DNA of 64,000 nt, taken from Dyella sp. SG609. Its GTDB lineage: Bacteria; Pseudomonadota; Gammaproteobacteria; Xanthomonadales; Rhodanobacteraceae. Positions within the stretch are counted from its first letter, which is position 1; every line of letters begins with the position of its first letter. A model generated the notes under the pieces. That model was not told where the DNA came from, made no database searches, and saw only the letters and a list, made by a program, of their open reading frames with translations. The stretch covers positions 186,001 to 250,000 of the forward strand of contig NZ_JAAZQJ010000007.1 in NCBI RefSeq assembly GCF_012275375.1, read 5' to 3'. The translations under genes and the position numbers were made by a program. Shown one piece after another: positions 53,419-61,326 of this stretch.

Positions 53419-54946
53419 CGGCGGAGGGTCCGGTGGGAGGCTGCACCTTGCGCATCAACGGGACCATCACCGTCGCCACGGCAAAGCACAGCATGATGCA
53501 GAAGAAGGCGTCGGCGTAAGTCAGCGTCTGCGCCTCGCGGAAGGTCAGTTGCCACAGTTGTTTCAGGGCGGCGCTGGACGCTTCGGTAGCGCCGGCCAGG
53601 TCGCTCCAGGTGCTGTTCATCGCTTCGTTGGCCGGCGTCAGGTGCTCGGCCAGGCGGAAGAAATGCAGGTTGGTGCGGTCGTTGAGAATGGTGGCGCAGG
53701 CGGCGATGCCCATCGCGCCGCCCAGGTTGCGCATCAGGTTGAACAGGCCCGAGGCATGCTTCAGCCGCGCCGGCGCCAGTCCGCCCAGGGTCAAGGTCAC
53801 CGTCGGCGGCACCGCCATCTGCTGGCCGATGCCGCGCAGCGCCTGCGGCAGCAGCAGTTCGGTGCTGCTCCAGTCGTGCGTGATCGGCATGAACTCGATC
53901 ATCGAAGCGGTGAACAGGGCCAGGCCGAACATCAGCAGCCAGCGCAGGTCCACGCGGTTGGCAAGAAACGCGTACACCGGAATGCTGAGGATCTGGAACA
54001 CACCGGTGGAGAACACCGCCTTGCCGATCTGGAACGCGCTGTAGCCTTCCACCCGTCCCAGGAACAGCGGCGTCAGGTAGATGGTGGCGAACAGGCCGAT
54101 GCCGGTGACGAAGGAAAAGAAACAGCCCAGCGCGAAGTTGCGGTCCTTCAGCGCGCGCAGATCCACCACCGGATGCTCCGCGGTCAAGCCGCGCCATACG
54201 AACAGCACGCCGGCGACCAGGCTCACCCACGCGGTGGTGCGGATGGTGCCGTCTTCCAGCCAGTTCCAGCGCGGGCCTTCTTCCAGCGTGTATTCGAGGC
54301 AGCCGAGGAAGACGGCGATCAGCGTGATGCCGGCCCAGTCGCCCGACTTCAGCAGGGACAGGTCCGGCTCGTCGATCTTCACCAGCAAAGGCACGGCGAT
54401 GGCGACGAACACACCGGGCACCAGGTTGATGAAGAACAGCCAGTGCCAGGAATAGTGGTCGGTGATCCAGCCGCCCAGGGTCGGCCCCAGCGTCGGCGCC
54501 AGCGAAGCGATGGCGCCGATGGTGGCGGCGGCGATCACGCGCTGCTTGCCTTCGAAGAACACGAACGCGGTGGTGAACACGGTGGGGATCATCGAGCCGC
54601 CGAGAAAACCCTGCGCGGCGCGGAACACGATCATGCTCTGGATATCCCAGGCCGCGCCGCACAGCAGGCTGGTGAGGGTGAAGCCGGCCGCCGAGGCGGC
54701 GAACAGCCAGCGCGTGGAGAACACGCGCGACAGCCAGCCCGAGAGCGGAATCACCACGATCTCGGCGATCAGGTAGGCGGTCTGGATCCACGCCACGTCG
54801 TCCGCGCCCGCCGACAGTCCGCCGCCGATATCGCGCAGCGAGGCCGACACGATCTGGATATCCAGCAGCGCGATGAACATCCCCAGGCACATGCTGGCGA
54901 AGGCGAATACCTTCTGCCCCGGGCTGAGGTGGGCGACCGGGCTCAT
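53408..54946 (-). CDS. DHA2-family MFS drug exporter (EmrB/QacA-like)
   Basis: Fourteen-helix proton-driven exporter of 512 residues. Signatures are ALLDIQIVSASLRDI in helix 1, PLSGWLSRVFSTRW in loop 2-3 and the antiporter motif in helix 5 (GPTLGGWITDHYSWHWLFFIN). It overlaps the EmrA-like gene (ATGA) and the outer-membrane factor gene, forming a tripartite pump. The substrate is unknown. Confidence 0.93.
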   Translation of the reverse strand: MSPVAHLSPGQKVFAFASMCLGMFIALLDIQIVSASLRDIGGGLSAGADDVAWIQTAYLIAEIVVIPLSGWLSRVFSTRWLFAASAAGFTLTSLLCGAAWDIQSMIVFRAAQGFLGGSMIPTVFTTAFVFFEGKQRVIAAATIGAIASLAPTLGPTLGGWITDHYSWHWLFFINLVPGVFVAIAVPLLVKIDEPDLSLLKSGDWAGITLIAVFLGCLEYTLEEGPRWNWLEDGTIRTTAWVSLVAGVLFVWRGLTAEHPVVDLRALKDRNFALGCFFSFVTGIGLFATIYLTPLFLGRVEGYSAFQIGKAVFSTGVFQILSIPVYAFLANRVDLRWLLMFGLALFTASMIEFMPITHDWSSTELLLPQALRGIGQQMAVPPTVTLTLGGLAPARLKHASGLFNLMRNLGGAMGIAACATILNDRTNLHFFRLAEHLTPANEAMNSTWSDLAGATEASSAALKQLWQLTFREAQTLTYADAFFCIMLCFAVATVMVPLMRKVQPPTGPSADAH

Positions 54947-56004
54947 GGCGCCTTGGTATCGATGCGTGCCGTGACCGACAGGCCGGGGCGCAGCACGCCC
55001 AGGTCGCCGTCCGTGCCGTTGAGTTCGACGCGCACCGGCACGCGCTGCACGATCTTGGTGAAGTTGCCGGTGGCGTTTTCCGGCGGCAGCACGCTGAACT
55101 GCGCACCCGTGGCCGGCGCCAGGCTGGCGACGTGGCCCTGGAACACGCGGCCGGGCATCACGTCTGCGCGCACTTCCACCGCCTGGCCCACGCGCATGCG
55201 CTTGAGCTGGTCCTCCTTGAAGTTGGCGTCCACCCACAGGCCGTGTGCCGGCACCACCGCCAGCAATTGGCTGCCCGCGGCAGCATAGGTGCCGACGCGG
55301 GCGCGGCGGTTGCCGACCACGCCGTCCACCGGCGCGCGCAATTCGGTGTAGCCGAGATTGAGCCGCGCCAGTTCGGCTTCGGCCCTGGCCTGCAGCAGCG
55401 CGGCTTCGACCTGGCGCTTCTGCGAGTCGATCACCTCCAGCTGCCGCTGCGCCGCCTGCACCGCGGCGACGGCGCGCTGCGTGGCGGCGGCGGCGGTGGC
55501 GAAGGTGGCTTCGGCGCGCTGCGCGCTTTCCACCGAAACGGCGGCGCGGCCGGCCAGTTCGCGGTAGCGCGCGTCGTCCAGCTTCGAGCGCTTCGCTTCG
55601 GCATTCGCGGCGGACAGCGCGGCCTGTGCCTGCGCGATCACGCTCTCCTGCAGATGCTTCTGCGCATCGAGGTTGCCCAGCGCGGCCTGCTGCGCGGCGA
55701 CCGCGGCTTCCGCCCTGGCCACCGCGGCGCGGTAGTCGCGGTCGTCGATCTTCACCAGCAGCTCGCCCTTGTGCACGGCCTGGTTGTCGGTCACCGCCAC
55801 CGCCTGCACATAGCCCGGCACCTTGGCACCGATCGCGGTGGTGTCGCCGCCGACATAGGCGTCGTCGGTGTCTTCGACAAAGCGGCCGGCGGTCCACCAG
55901 TGGATGCCGTAGAAGGCCAGGCCGGCCGCGACCACGGCGCCGGCCAGGGGCTTGAGGATGTTCAGGCGGGGCCGGGCGGCCACCTGCTCGGGAATGGCGG
56001 ACAT
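54943..56004 (-). CDS. EmrA/HlyD-type membrane fusion protein
   Basis: Periplasmic adaptor of 353 residues with one N-terminal membrane helix (LAGAVVAAGLAFYGIHWW). The lipoyl half-motif is AKVPGYVQAVAVTDNQAVHKG. A long Ala/Gln/Lys-rich coiled-coil hairpin (about 100-215) precedes the second lipoyl half (ELRAPVDGVVGNRRARVG). It links the MFS pump to the outer-membrane factor. First gene of the operon, divergent from the AraC-type regulator. Confidence 0.92.
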   Translation of the reverse strand: MSAIPEQVAARPRLNILKPLAGAVVAAGLAFYGIHWWTAGRFVEDTDDAYVGGDTTAIGAKVPGYVQAVAVTDNQAVHKGELLVKIDDRDYRAAVARAEAAVAAQQAALGNLDAQKHLQESVIAQAQAALSAANAEAKRSKLDDARYRELAGRAAVSVESAQRAEATFATAAAATQRAVAAVQAAQRQLEVIDSQKRQVEAALLQARAEAELARLNLGYTELRAPVDGVVGNRRARVGTYAAAGSQLLAVVPAHGLWVDANFKEDQLKRMRVGQAVEVRADVMPGRVFQGHVASLAPATGAQFSVLPPENATGNFTKIVQRVPVRVELNGTDGDLGVLRPGLSVTARIDTKAP

Positions 56005-56055
56005 CGGAAGGAATCTCCACAACGCCGGCGGGTAGGCGGCGAGTGGCGCTAGTTG

Positions 56056-56078
56056 TAAGCCGAAGCGGTTTCGGCTTA
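56056..56078. promoter_or_regulatory. Palindromic operator between efflux operon and AraC-type regulator
   Basis: TAAGCCGAA (56056-56064), spacer GCGGT, TTCGGCTTA (56070-56078): a perfect 9-bp inverted repeat. It is centred in the 117-bp divergent gap, about 50 bp from each start. Probable binding site of a regulator controlling both directions. Confidence 0.7.
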
Positions 56079-56121
56079 AATGTCGCTGATGCCACCTTTT
56101 ATGCCATGCGGGAGGTCCGCC

Positions 56122-57096
56122 ATGCAGCGCATCGGTTTCGTGCTTTTCCCCGGCTTCCAGATCATGACCCTGGCCGCGGCCTCGGTCTTCGAGTTCGCCA
56201 ACCTCACCGTGCAGCGGACCAATTACGAAATCCACCTGCTGTCCGAACGCGGCGGCCCGGTGCGCAACACGCTCGGCATGGACGTGCAGACCGAGGCCAT
56301 CGGCGCGCACGCCTTCGACACCTTGCTGATCGGCGGCGGCGTGGGCCTGCCCGCGCCGTCCGTGCCGCTGATCGAAGCGATCCGCGCCGCGCCGCAGACC
56401 ACCCGCCGCGTCGCCGCCATCTGCACCGGCGCCTTCCTGCTGGCGCAGGCCGGCCTGCTCGACGGCCGCCGCGCCACCACGCACTGGGCCTTCGCGCGGC
56501 AGCTCAAGCTGCGCCATCCCAAGGTCAACGTGGAAGAGGACCGCATCTTCATCATCGACGGCGATATCTGGACCTCCGCCGGCATGACGGCGGGCATCGA
56601 CCTTGCGCTGGCGATGGTGGAGAAAGACCTCGGCGTGGAAGTCGCGCGCAAGGTCGCGCAGAAACTGGTGGTCTATCACCGCCGCGCCGGCGGCCAGTCG
56701 CAGTTCTCCGCGCTGCTGGAGCTGGAGCCGAAATCCGATCGCATCCAGAACGCGCTCACCTATGCCAAGAGCCATCTGGGCTCGACGCTTTCGGTGGAGG
56801 AACTGGCCGCCGCCGCCAGCTTGAGCCCGCGCCAGTTCAGCCGCGCCTTCACCGCGGAGACCGGCCAGTCGCCGGCCAAGGCGGTGGAGCACCTGCGCGT
56901 GGAAGCGGCGCGGCTGATGATGGAGCAGACGCGCCATCCGATCGAAGTGATCGCGCGCGAAGTAGGCTTCGCCGATCGCGAACGCATGCGCCGCGCCTTC
57001 CTGCGCGCATTCGGGCAATCGCCGCAGGCGATGCGGCGGCATGTGGCCGGACAGGAAGGCGAAAGCATGGACGGCGAGGCAACGCAGGCAGCCTGA
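56122..57096 (+). CDS. GlxA-family AraC-type transcription regulator
   Basis: Regulator of 324 residues: an N-terminal DJ-1/PfpI-like domain (GFVLFPGFQIMTLAAASVFE; cysteine elbow AAICTGAF, Cys101) and a C-terminal AraC helix-turn-helix pair (SVEELAAAASLSPRQFSRAF, PIEVIAREVGFADRERMRRAF). The ATG at 56122 follows GGGAGG; the more upstream ATG at 56080 is inside the operator region. Position suggests control of the divergent efflux pump. Confidence 0.9.
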   Translation: MQRIGFVLFPGFQIMTLAAASVFEFANLTVQRTNYEIHLLSERGGPVRNTLGMDVQTEAIGAHAFDTLLIGGGVGLPAPSVPLIEAIRAAPQTTRRVAAICTGAFLLAQAGLLDGRRATTHWAFARQLKLRHPKVNVEEDRIFIIDGDIWTSAGMTAGIDLALAMVEKDLGVEVARKVAQKLVVYHRRAGGQSQFSALLELEPKSDRIQNALTYAKSHLGSTLSVEELAAAASLSPRQFSRAFTAETGQSPAKAVEHLRVEAARLMMEQTRHPIEVIAREVGFADRERMRRAFLRAFGQSPQAMRRHVAGQEGESMDGEATQAA

Positions 57097-57186
57097 GCGC
57101 GGCCGCCGGCGCAAGGTGACCAACGGCGGTTTAAACAGCGGACAGGGCTGGCGCATCCTAGCCGTACTTCCGAATGGACGCCGCCC

Positions 57187-58062
57187 GTGGACCTCAAGCG
57201 CTACCCCGTCGCCCTGTACCTCGCTCTCGTCGTCCTGCTCAGCACGCCCTACTACGTCCTGCTCGCCCGCAGCGGCTCGATGGACATGGGCCGCGGCTTC
57301 GTCGTCCATTCGCTGATGTGGGCGCCCGGCATCGCTGGCCTGCTGTCCGCGTGGCTGCGCCATCGCTCGGTGGCGATGCTCGGCCTGGGCTGGGGCCGCA
57401 CGCGCTATGTCGCGGCCGGCTATGTGCTGCCGATTCTCTACAGCCTGCTCGCCTATGTCCCGCTATGGCTCAGCGGCCTCGCACCGGCGGCTTTCGGCGA
57501 GTTCGCGCGCGACTGCGCCACGCGCCTGCACTGGCAGAACGCCGGCCTGCTCGCCCCCGCCCTGCTGCAGATCTTCCTCACGCTTACCTTCGGCGCGATC
57601 CAGAGCGCGGCGTCCGCCGCGGGCGAGGAAATCGGCTGGCGCGGCTACCTGGTGCCCGCGCTGCGCGAGAAATACGGCATGGGCGCGACCGTGCTGCTCA
57701 GCGGCCTGATCTGGGCCGCCTGGCATATGCCGGTGATCTTCTTCGCCGACTACCACAGCGCCGCGCCGCAAGCCTACGCCGTGGCCTGCTTCACCCTGAT
57801 GGTGCTGATCACCGGCGGCATCGCCGCCTGGCTGCGCCTGCGTTCCGGTTCGGTGTGGCCGGCCATCGCGCTGCACGCGGTGCACAACGCCTTCATCCAA
57901 TGGCTGCTCGATCCGATGACCGACGCCAGCGGCAACGGCGCCTGGTACGCCGGGGAATTCGGCGTGGCGCTGGTGATCGCCGCGGGCATCGCCGCGGCGT
58001 CGCTGTTCACACGCTCGCCGCGCCCTGCATCCCCATCCTTCCCTGACCTACTCACGCCCTGA
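57187..58062 (+). CDS. CPBP-family intramembrane metalloprotease
   Basis: Membrane protein of 291 residues with about eight helices. It carries the CPBP/Abi motifs: GEEIGWRGYLVPAL (Glu147, Glu148, Arg152), WAAWHMPVIFF, and HAVHNAF near residue 234. These proteins are CAAX-protease-like and linked to bacteriocin self-immunity or membrane-protein processing in other bacteria. GTG start; stands alone. Confidence 0.88.
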   Translation: MDLKRYPVALYLALVVLLSTPYYVLLARSGSMDMGRGFVVHSLMWAPGIAGLLSAWLRHRSVAMLGLGWGRTRYVAAGYVLPILYSLLAYVPLWLSGLAPAAFGEFARDCATRLHWQNAGLLAPALLQIFLTLTFGAIQSAASAAGEEIGWRGYLVPALREKYGMGATVLLSGLIWAAWHMPVIFFADYHSAAPQAYAVACFTLMVLITGGIAAWLRLRSGSVWPAIALHAVHNAFIQWLLDPMTDASGNGAWYAGEFGVALVIAAGIAAASLFTRSPRPASPSFPDLLTP

Positions 58063-58140
58063 GGTGCATACCACCTCACCCTGATCTTTAAGGCTTCACC
58101 GAACTTTTGAGCCTTTGCGTGTGAGGCACGACAAACCTTA

Positions 58141-58187
58141 CGCCCCGCCCCTCACCCTGCCCTCTCCCCGGAGGGGAGAGGGGTGAA
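58141..58187. repeat. Dispersed CCCTCTCCCC palindrome, copy 2
   Basis: CCTCACCCTG then CCTCTCCCC/GGGGAGAGG. It is the inverted sister of the copy at 6880-6927, and lies downstream of the CPBP gene in a 476-bp gap (58063-58538) with no gene. Confidence 0.7.
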
Positions 58188-58383
58188 GTCGTGAGGCAGG
58201 CAGGAACGAAGAACAGAAGCTGGCCTCGGTCATTGAAAGTCCTCTCGGCCACGGCACGTTGAAGCACCCGCTACGTAAACGCACTGCCGTTTCGTGTAGA
58301 CCCAGGTTAATCAAGTTACCGCAGCCGCCCACCGCTCCTTCTAGTCGCGTCGCGAGCCTTGGCTCTCAGGCCATTCTCTCTTT

Positions 58384-58422
58384 GGTTACTTTCTCTTTGG
58401 GCCAGCAAAGAGAAAGTGACCC
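58384..58422. repeat. GGTTACTTTCTCTTTG hairpin repeat
   Basis: GGTTACTTTCTCTTTG (58384-58399), loop GGCCAG, CAAAGAGAAAGTGACC (58406-58421): 15 of 16 pairs with one G-T. It is like a repeat that I recall as widespread in Xanthomonadaceae intergenic DNA. Confidence 0.65.
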
Positions 58423-58538
58423 GGGCGCCGGCAGGCGCACGGAATGCCCGCTGCATAAGCGGCCAAATCGCGTCAGCGCAAAAACCAGGCGACACAGAAA
58501 AAAGATCCCGGCCTACGCCGCAATAACAAGCCTCAACG

Positions 58539-59393
58539 TCAATGAAGATGCCCCAACTTATCCGGATTGCGCATCACATAGATCGCCGCCACGCGCCCCC
58601 CCTCCACCAACAAAGCCGTCGTCTGCAACTCCCCATCCGCCTCCAGCGTCACAAACCCCGGCAACCCATTGACAAACCCCAACCGCACCAACCGCGAAGG
58701 CCGCTCATGCAGAAACGCGGCGACGCGCTCATAGATCGCCAGCACCGCCGTGCACCCAAGCGCCGGCTCCACGAACGCGGGACGCTTCCCGCCCCCATCC
58801 GCATAGGCGCGAACATCCTCGGTCAGCAAGGCGCCGAGCGCCCGCACATCGCCACTGCGCGTGGCCTGGAAGAACGCCTCCGCCAGTTCCAGCGCGCGCT
58901 GGCGCTCCACCTTGAAGCGAGGCCTCGCCTCGCGCACATGCACGCGCGCCCGCGTGGCCAGCTGGCGGCATGCAGCGGTGTCGCGCTGGATCGCATCAGA
59001 GATCTCCGTGAACTCCAGGCCGAACACGTCGTGCAGCAGGAAGGCTGCGCGCTCCAGCGGCGACAGGCGCTCCAGCGCCAGCATCAGCGGCAGGGTGACG
59101 TCTTCCACGGCGTCTTCTTCAACGACGGGATCGGGCAGCCACGGCCCGATATAGGTCTCGCGCTGGCGGTGCGCGGACTTGAGCAGGTCCAGGCTCAGGC
59201 GCGTGACGGTGCGGCAGAGGTAGGCCTCCGGTTCGCGCACCTCCTCGCGGTCGGCCTTCATCCAGCGGATGAAGGCCTCCTGCACCACGTCCTCCGCATC
59301 CGGCACCGAGCCGAGCATGTGATAGGCCACGCGCAGCAGCTTCGGGCGCAGAGGCTCGAAGCTGCCGGAGACCGGTGGCGCCTCGTCCGTCAC
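58539..59393 (-). CDS. SigJ-type ECF sigma factor with NTF2-like C-terminus
   Basis: Sigma factor of 284 residues. Region 2 is LLRVAYHMLGSVPDAEDVVQEAFIRW; region 4 is LSPLERAAFLLHDVFGLEFTEISDAIQRDTAACRQL. A C-terminal SnoaL-like domain (about 170-284) follows, typical of the SigJ/ECF41-type group that works without a classical anti-sigma factor. The GTG at 59393 overlaps the upstream AhpD-like gene stop (GTGA). This sigma/carboxymuconolactone-decarboxylase pairing is a known hallmark of ECF41-type loci. Confidence 0.88.
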   Translation of the reverse strand: MTDEAPPVSGSFEPLRPKLLRVAYHMLGSVPDAEDVVQEAFIRWMKADREEVREPEAYLCRTVTRLSLDLLKSAHRQRETYIGPWLPDPVVEEDAVEDVTLPLMLALERLSPLERAAFLLHDVFGLEFTEISDAIQRDTAACRQLATRARVHVREARPRFKVERQRALELAEAFFQATRSGDVRALGALLTEDVRAYADGGGKRPAFVEPALGCTAVLAIYERVAAFLHERPSRLVRLGFVNGLPGFVTLEADGELQTTALLVEGGRVAAIYVMRNPDKLGHLH

Positions 59394-59881
59394 GCGGCTG
59401 CCGCCGCGCGTGCGGATGCCTTGACCTCGGCCGCCTCGGCGAACACGCCGAAGCCGACCGCGAGGCGGTTCCAGCCGCCGATGATGTTGATCGTCACGCT
59501 GAGCTTCACCTGTTCCTCGTCGGTGAAGTGTTCCTTCAAGGCCTGGTAGGCAGCCTCGTGGTCGGCGCCTTCGGACAGCCGCGCCAGCGCCTCGGCCCAG
59601 CCCAGCGCCGCGCGTTCGCGCCCGGTGTAGCAAGGCGCATCGCGCCAGGTGGAGAGCAGGAACAGGCGCTGCTCGCTCTCGCCCTGCTCGCGCGCTTCGG
59701 CCAGATGCAGGTTGAGGCAGTGCGCGCAGCCGTTGATCTGCGAGACGCGGATCTGCACGAGCTCGGACAGGCCGGGTTCCAGCCCGGCGGACGCGGCCAG
59801 CGCGATCATGGCCTTCTGGTATTCCTTCAGCAGCACCGGCGCCGCGGTGACGAGGTTGAGCCTGGGAGTCTTGCTGGACAT
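59390..59881 (-). CDS. AhpD-like carboxymuconolactone decarboxylase-family protein
   Basis: Peroxidase-type all-helical protein of 163 residues with the redox pair Cys52-x-x-Cys55 and His59 (NGCAHCLNLHLAEA), as in AhpD. It probably removes peroxide or recycles a thiol, and is co-translated with the ECF sigma factor that follows. AGGAG lies about 10 bp before the ATG. Confidence 0.9.
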   Translation of the reverse strand: MSSKTPRLNLVTAAPVLLKEYQKAMIALAASAGLEPGLSELVQIRVSQINGCAHCLNLHLAEAREQGESEQRLFLLSTWRDAPCYTGRERAALGWAEALARLSEGADHEAAYQALKEHFTDEEQVKLSVTINIIGGWNRLAVGFGVFAEAAEVKASARAAAAA

Positions 59882-59949
59882 GGGCGGGTTCTCCTGTGTT
59901 GGTCCCGATGCAAGGACGAGACAGGAACCGCCGGCGTGACATGCGGCCG

Positions 59950-60366
59950 CTAGCGGGTGGTCCGCTTCTTCGCTGCCTTGGCGGCCACCGGTTTGGCCGG
60001 CTTGGCCTTGCGCGTACGTGCGGCGCCCTGCTTCGCCGCCACCTTCTGCGCCGGCGCGGCCTTCCTGGCTGCCGCAGCCCTTGTCGCGGGCACGGCCTGG
60101 AGCTTTACGCCCAGCGCGCCGAGCAGCCTGGTCACGGTGGCGAAACCCGGACGCGCGCCGGGCTTGATGGTCTTGTAGAGACTTTCGCGGCCGAGGCCGC
60201 TGTCCTGGGACAGGCGGGTCATGCTGCGCGCCTTGACCACGTCGGCGACCGCCAGCAGGAACACGTTGGGGTCGCCGTCTTCGAGGGCGTCCTGGAGATA
60301 GGCCGCGATCACCTCTTCGCTGTCGAGATAGTCGGCGGCATCGAATTCTTTGACTTTGGTGTTCAT
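59950..60366 (-). CDS. higA: HigA-like antitoxin with lysine/alanine-rich tail
   Basis: Antitoxin of 138 residues. The first ~92 residues form the XRE-like helix-turn-helix domain of the addiction-module antidote family (ARSMTRLSQDSGLGRESLYKTI, ARPGFATVTRLLGALGVKL). The last ~46 residues are an Ala/Lys/Arg-rich low-complexity tail (KAAPAQKVAAKQGAARTRK) resembling histone H1. The ATG overlaps the toxin stop as ATGA. The tail should be disordered and bind nucleic acid. Confidence 0.87.
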   Translation of the reverse strand: MNTKVKEFDAADYLDSEEVIAAYLQDALEDGDPNVFLLAVADVVKARSMTRLSQDSGLGRESLYKTIKPGARPGFATVTRLLGALGVKLQAVPATRAAAARKAAPAQKVAAKQGAARTRKAKPAKPVAAKAAKKRTTR

Positions 60367-60674
60367 TGCACTGTCTCCCGCTTTCCTTTGATGGCTGCCC
60401 ACAAGGCCTTGGATCGCTCGATGTCCACCGGCTGGGAGGCCTTGTCGCCGCCGTTGAGCAGCAGATAGACCGTCTTGCCCGCCCTGGCGAAGTAGACCCG
60501 GTAGCCCGGACCCGCATCGATGCGCAGCTCGCCAATGCCGCCGAAGTACTTCACGTCGCCCAAATGCCCGAGCCTTGCCCTGGTGATGCGGCCGAGGATC
60601 CTGGCGCGGCCGGACAGATCCTTGAGCCCGGCGATCCATTGAGCGAACACTTCCGTCTGCTTGATTTCATTCAT
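60363..60674 (-). CDS. higB: HigB/RelE-superfamily toxin
   Basis: Toxin of 103 residues of the addiction-module killer family: FAQWIAGLKDLSGRARILGR, GHLGDVKYFGGIGELRID, GPGYRVYFARAGKTVYLLLN. This type cleaves mRNA on the ribosome. It precedes the antitoxin gene (higBA order). No ribosome site is visible; the promoter -10 ends only 4 bp before the ATG, suggesting a leaderless message. Confidence 0.9.
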   Translation of the reverse strand: MNEIKQTEVFAQWIAGLKDLSGRARILGRITRARLGHLGDVKYFGGIGELRIDAGPGYRVYFARAGKTVYLLLNGGDKASQPVDIERSKALWAAIKGKRETVQ

Positions 60675-60678
60675 GAGC

Positions 60679-60707
60679 AGTGTATCCGATAGGATACGAA
60701 AACGCAA
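60679..60707 (-). promoter_or_regulatory. higBA promoter and operator
   Basis: Minus strand: -35 TTGCGT (60707-60702), 17-bp spacer, -10 TACACT (60684-60679). The palindrome GTATCCTATCGGATAC (60697-60682; 6-bp arms, 4-bp centre) fills the spacer and overlaps the -10. It is the expected site of HigA or HigBA autorepression. Confidence 0.7.
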
Positions 60708-60990
60708 GACTGTGGATGGAACGGGACGTGGCCGAAGCCAGCGCCGCGGCGTGCAGCGATTCCTGCCAAGCCTGCGGCAAAGGATAGGCAAAGCCACGGC
60801 AGGAATGGTCTGAATCTGCCTGCGCTCCGGAGCGTGAACCCGCTTTGTATCGGAATGTATCCAAGGCAGGCCGGGACACGTTTCGACGCCATCGCGCGCA
60901 CGCCAGGACACATCGCAGATACGCCCGGGACGTTTACTGCACACGTCGGCTGAGCCACAGCCATCGCGTCCATCCTGCAGGAGTCCCGTC

Positions 60991-61284
60991 ATGCGTTCTT
61001 CCATCATCTCCCTCCCCTTCCGCTTCGCTGCCATCGCACTGGCCATCGGACTGGCCGGCGCAGCCGACGCCGCTGCCGCGCCGAATCCGCCAACGCCTGC
61101 CGCCGCAGCGCAGGACGGCCAGCGCACCGCGCCGGACGGCACGGCCAGCGGTGTGGACCGGAACGTCGACTATCCCTCTCAGCTGGGCCCGGAAGGCCCG
61201 CGCTCCGGCGACACCGCCAGTCCCGCGGCCGCGCACCGGACGCCGGACGGCGCCGCACTCGCGCAGCAGCCGGCGGCGCGCTGA
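60991..61284 (+). CDS. Small secreted Ala/Pro-rich protein
   Basis: Protein of 97 residues. A clear signal peptide (FRFAAIALAIGLAGAADAAA) is followed by a low-complexity, probably disordered mature part (PNPPTPAAAAQDGQRTAPD). AGGAG precedes the ATG at good spacing. No family recognised. It is 42 bp upstream of the alpha/beta hydrolase gene and may share its transcript. The 316-bp gap before it (60675-60990) holds the higBA promoter at its left end and nothing else I can name. Confidence 0.62.
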   Translation: MRSSIISLPFRFAAIALAIGLAGAADAAAAPNPPTPAAAAQDGQRTAPDGTASGVDRNVDYPSQLGPEGPRSGDTASPAAAHRTPDGAALAQQPAAR

Positions 61285-61326
61285 TCACCCCATCGCTTAC
61301 GGCCCCATCCATCCAAGGAGATGTCC

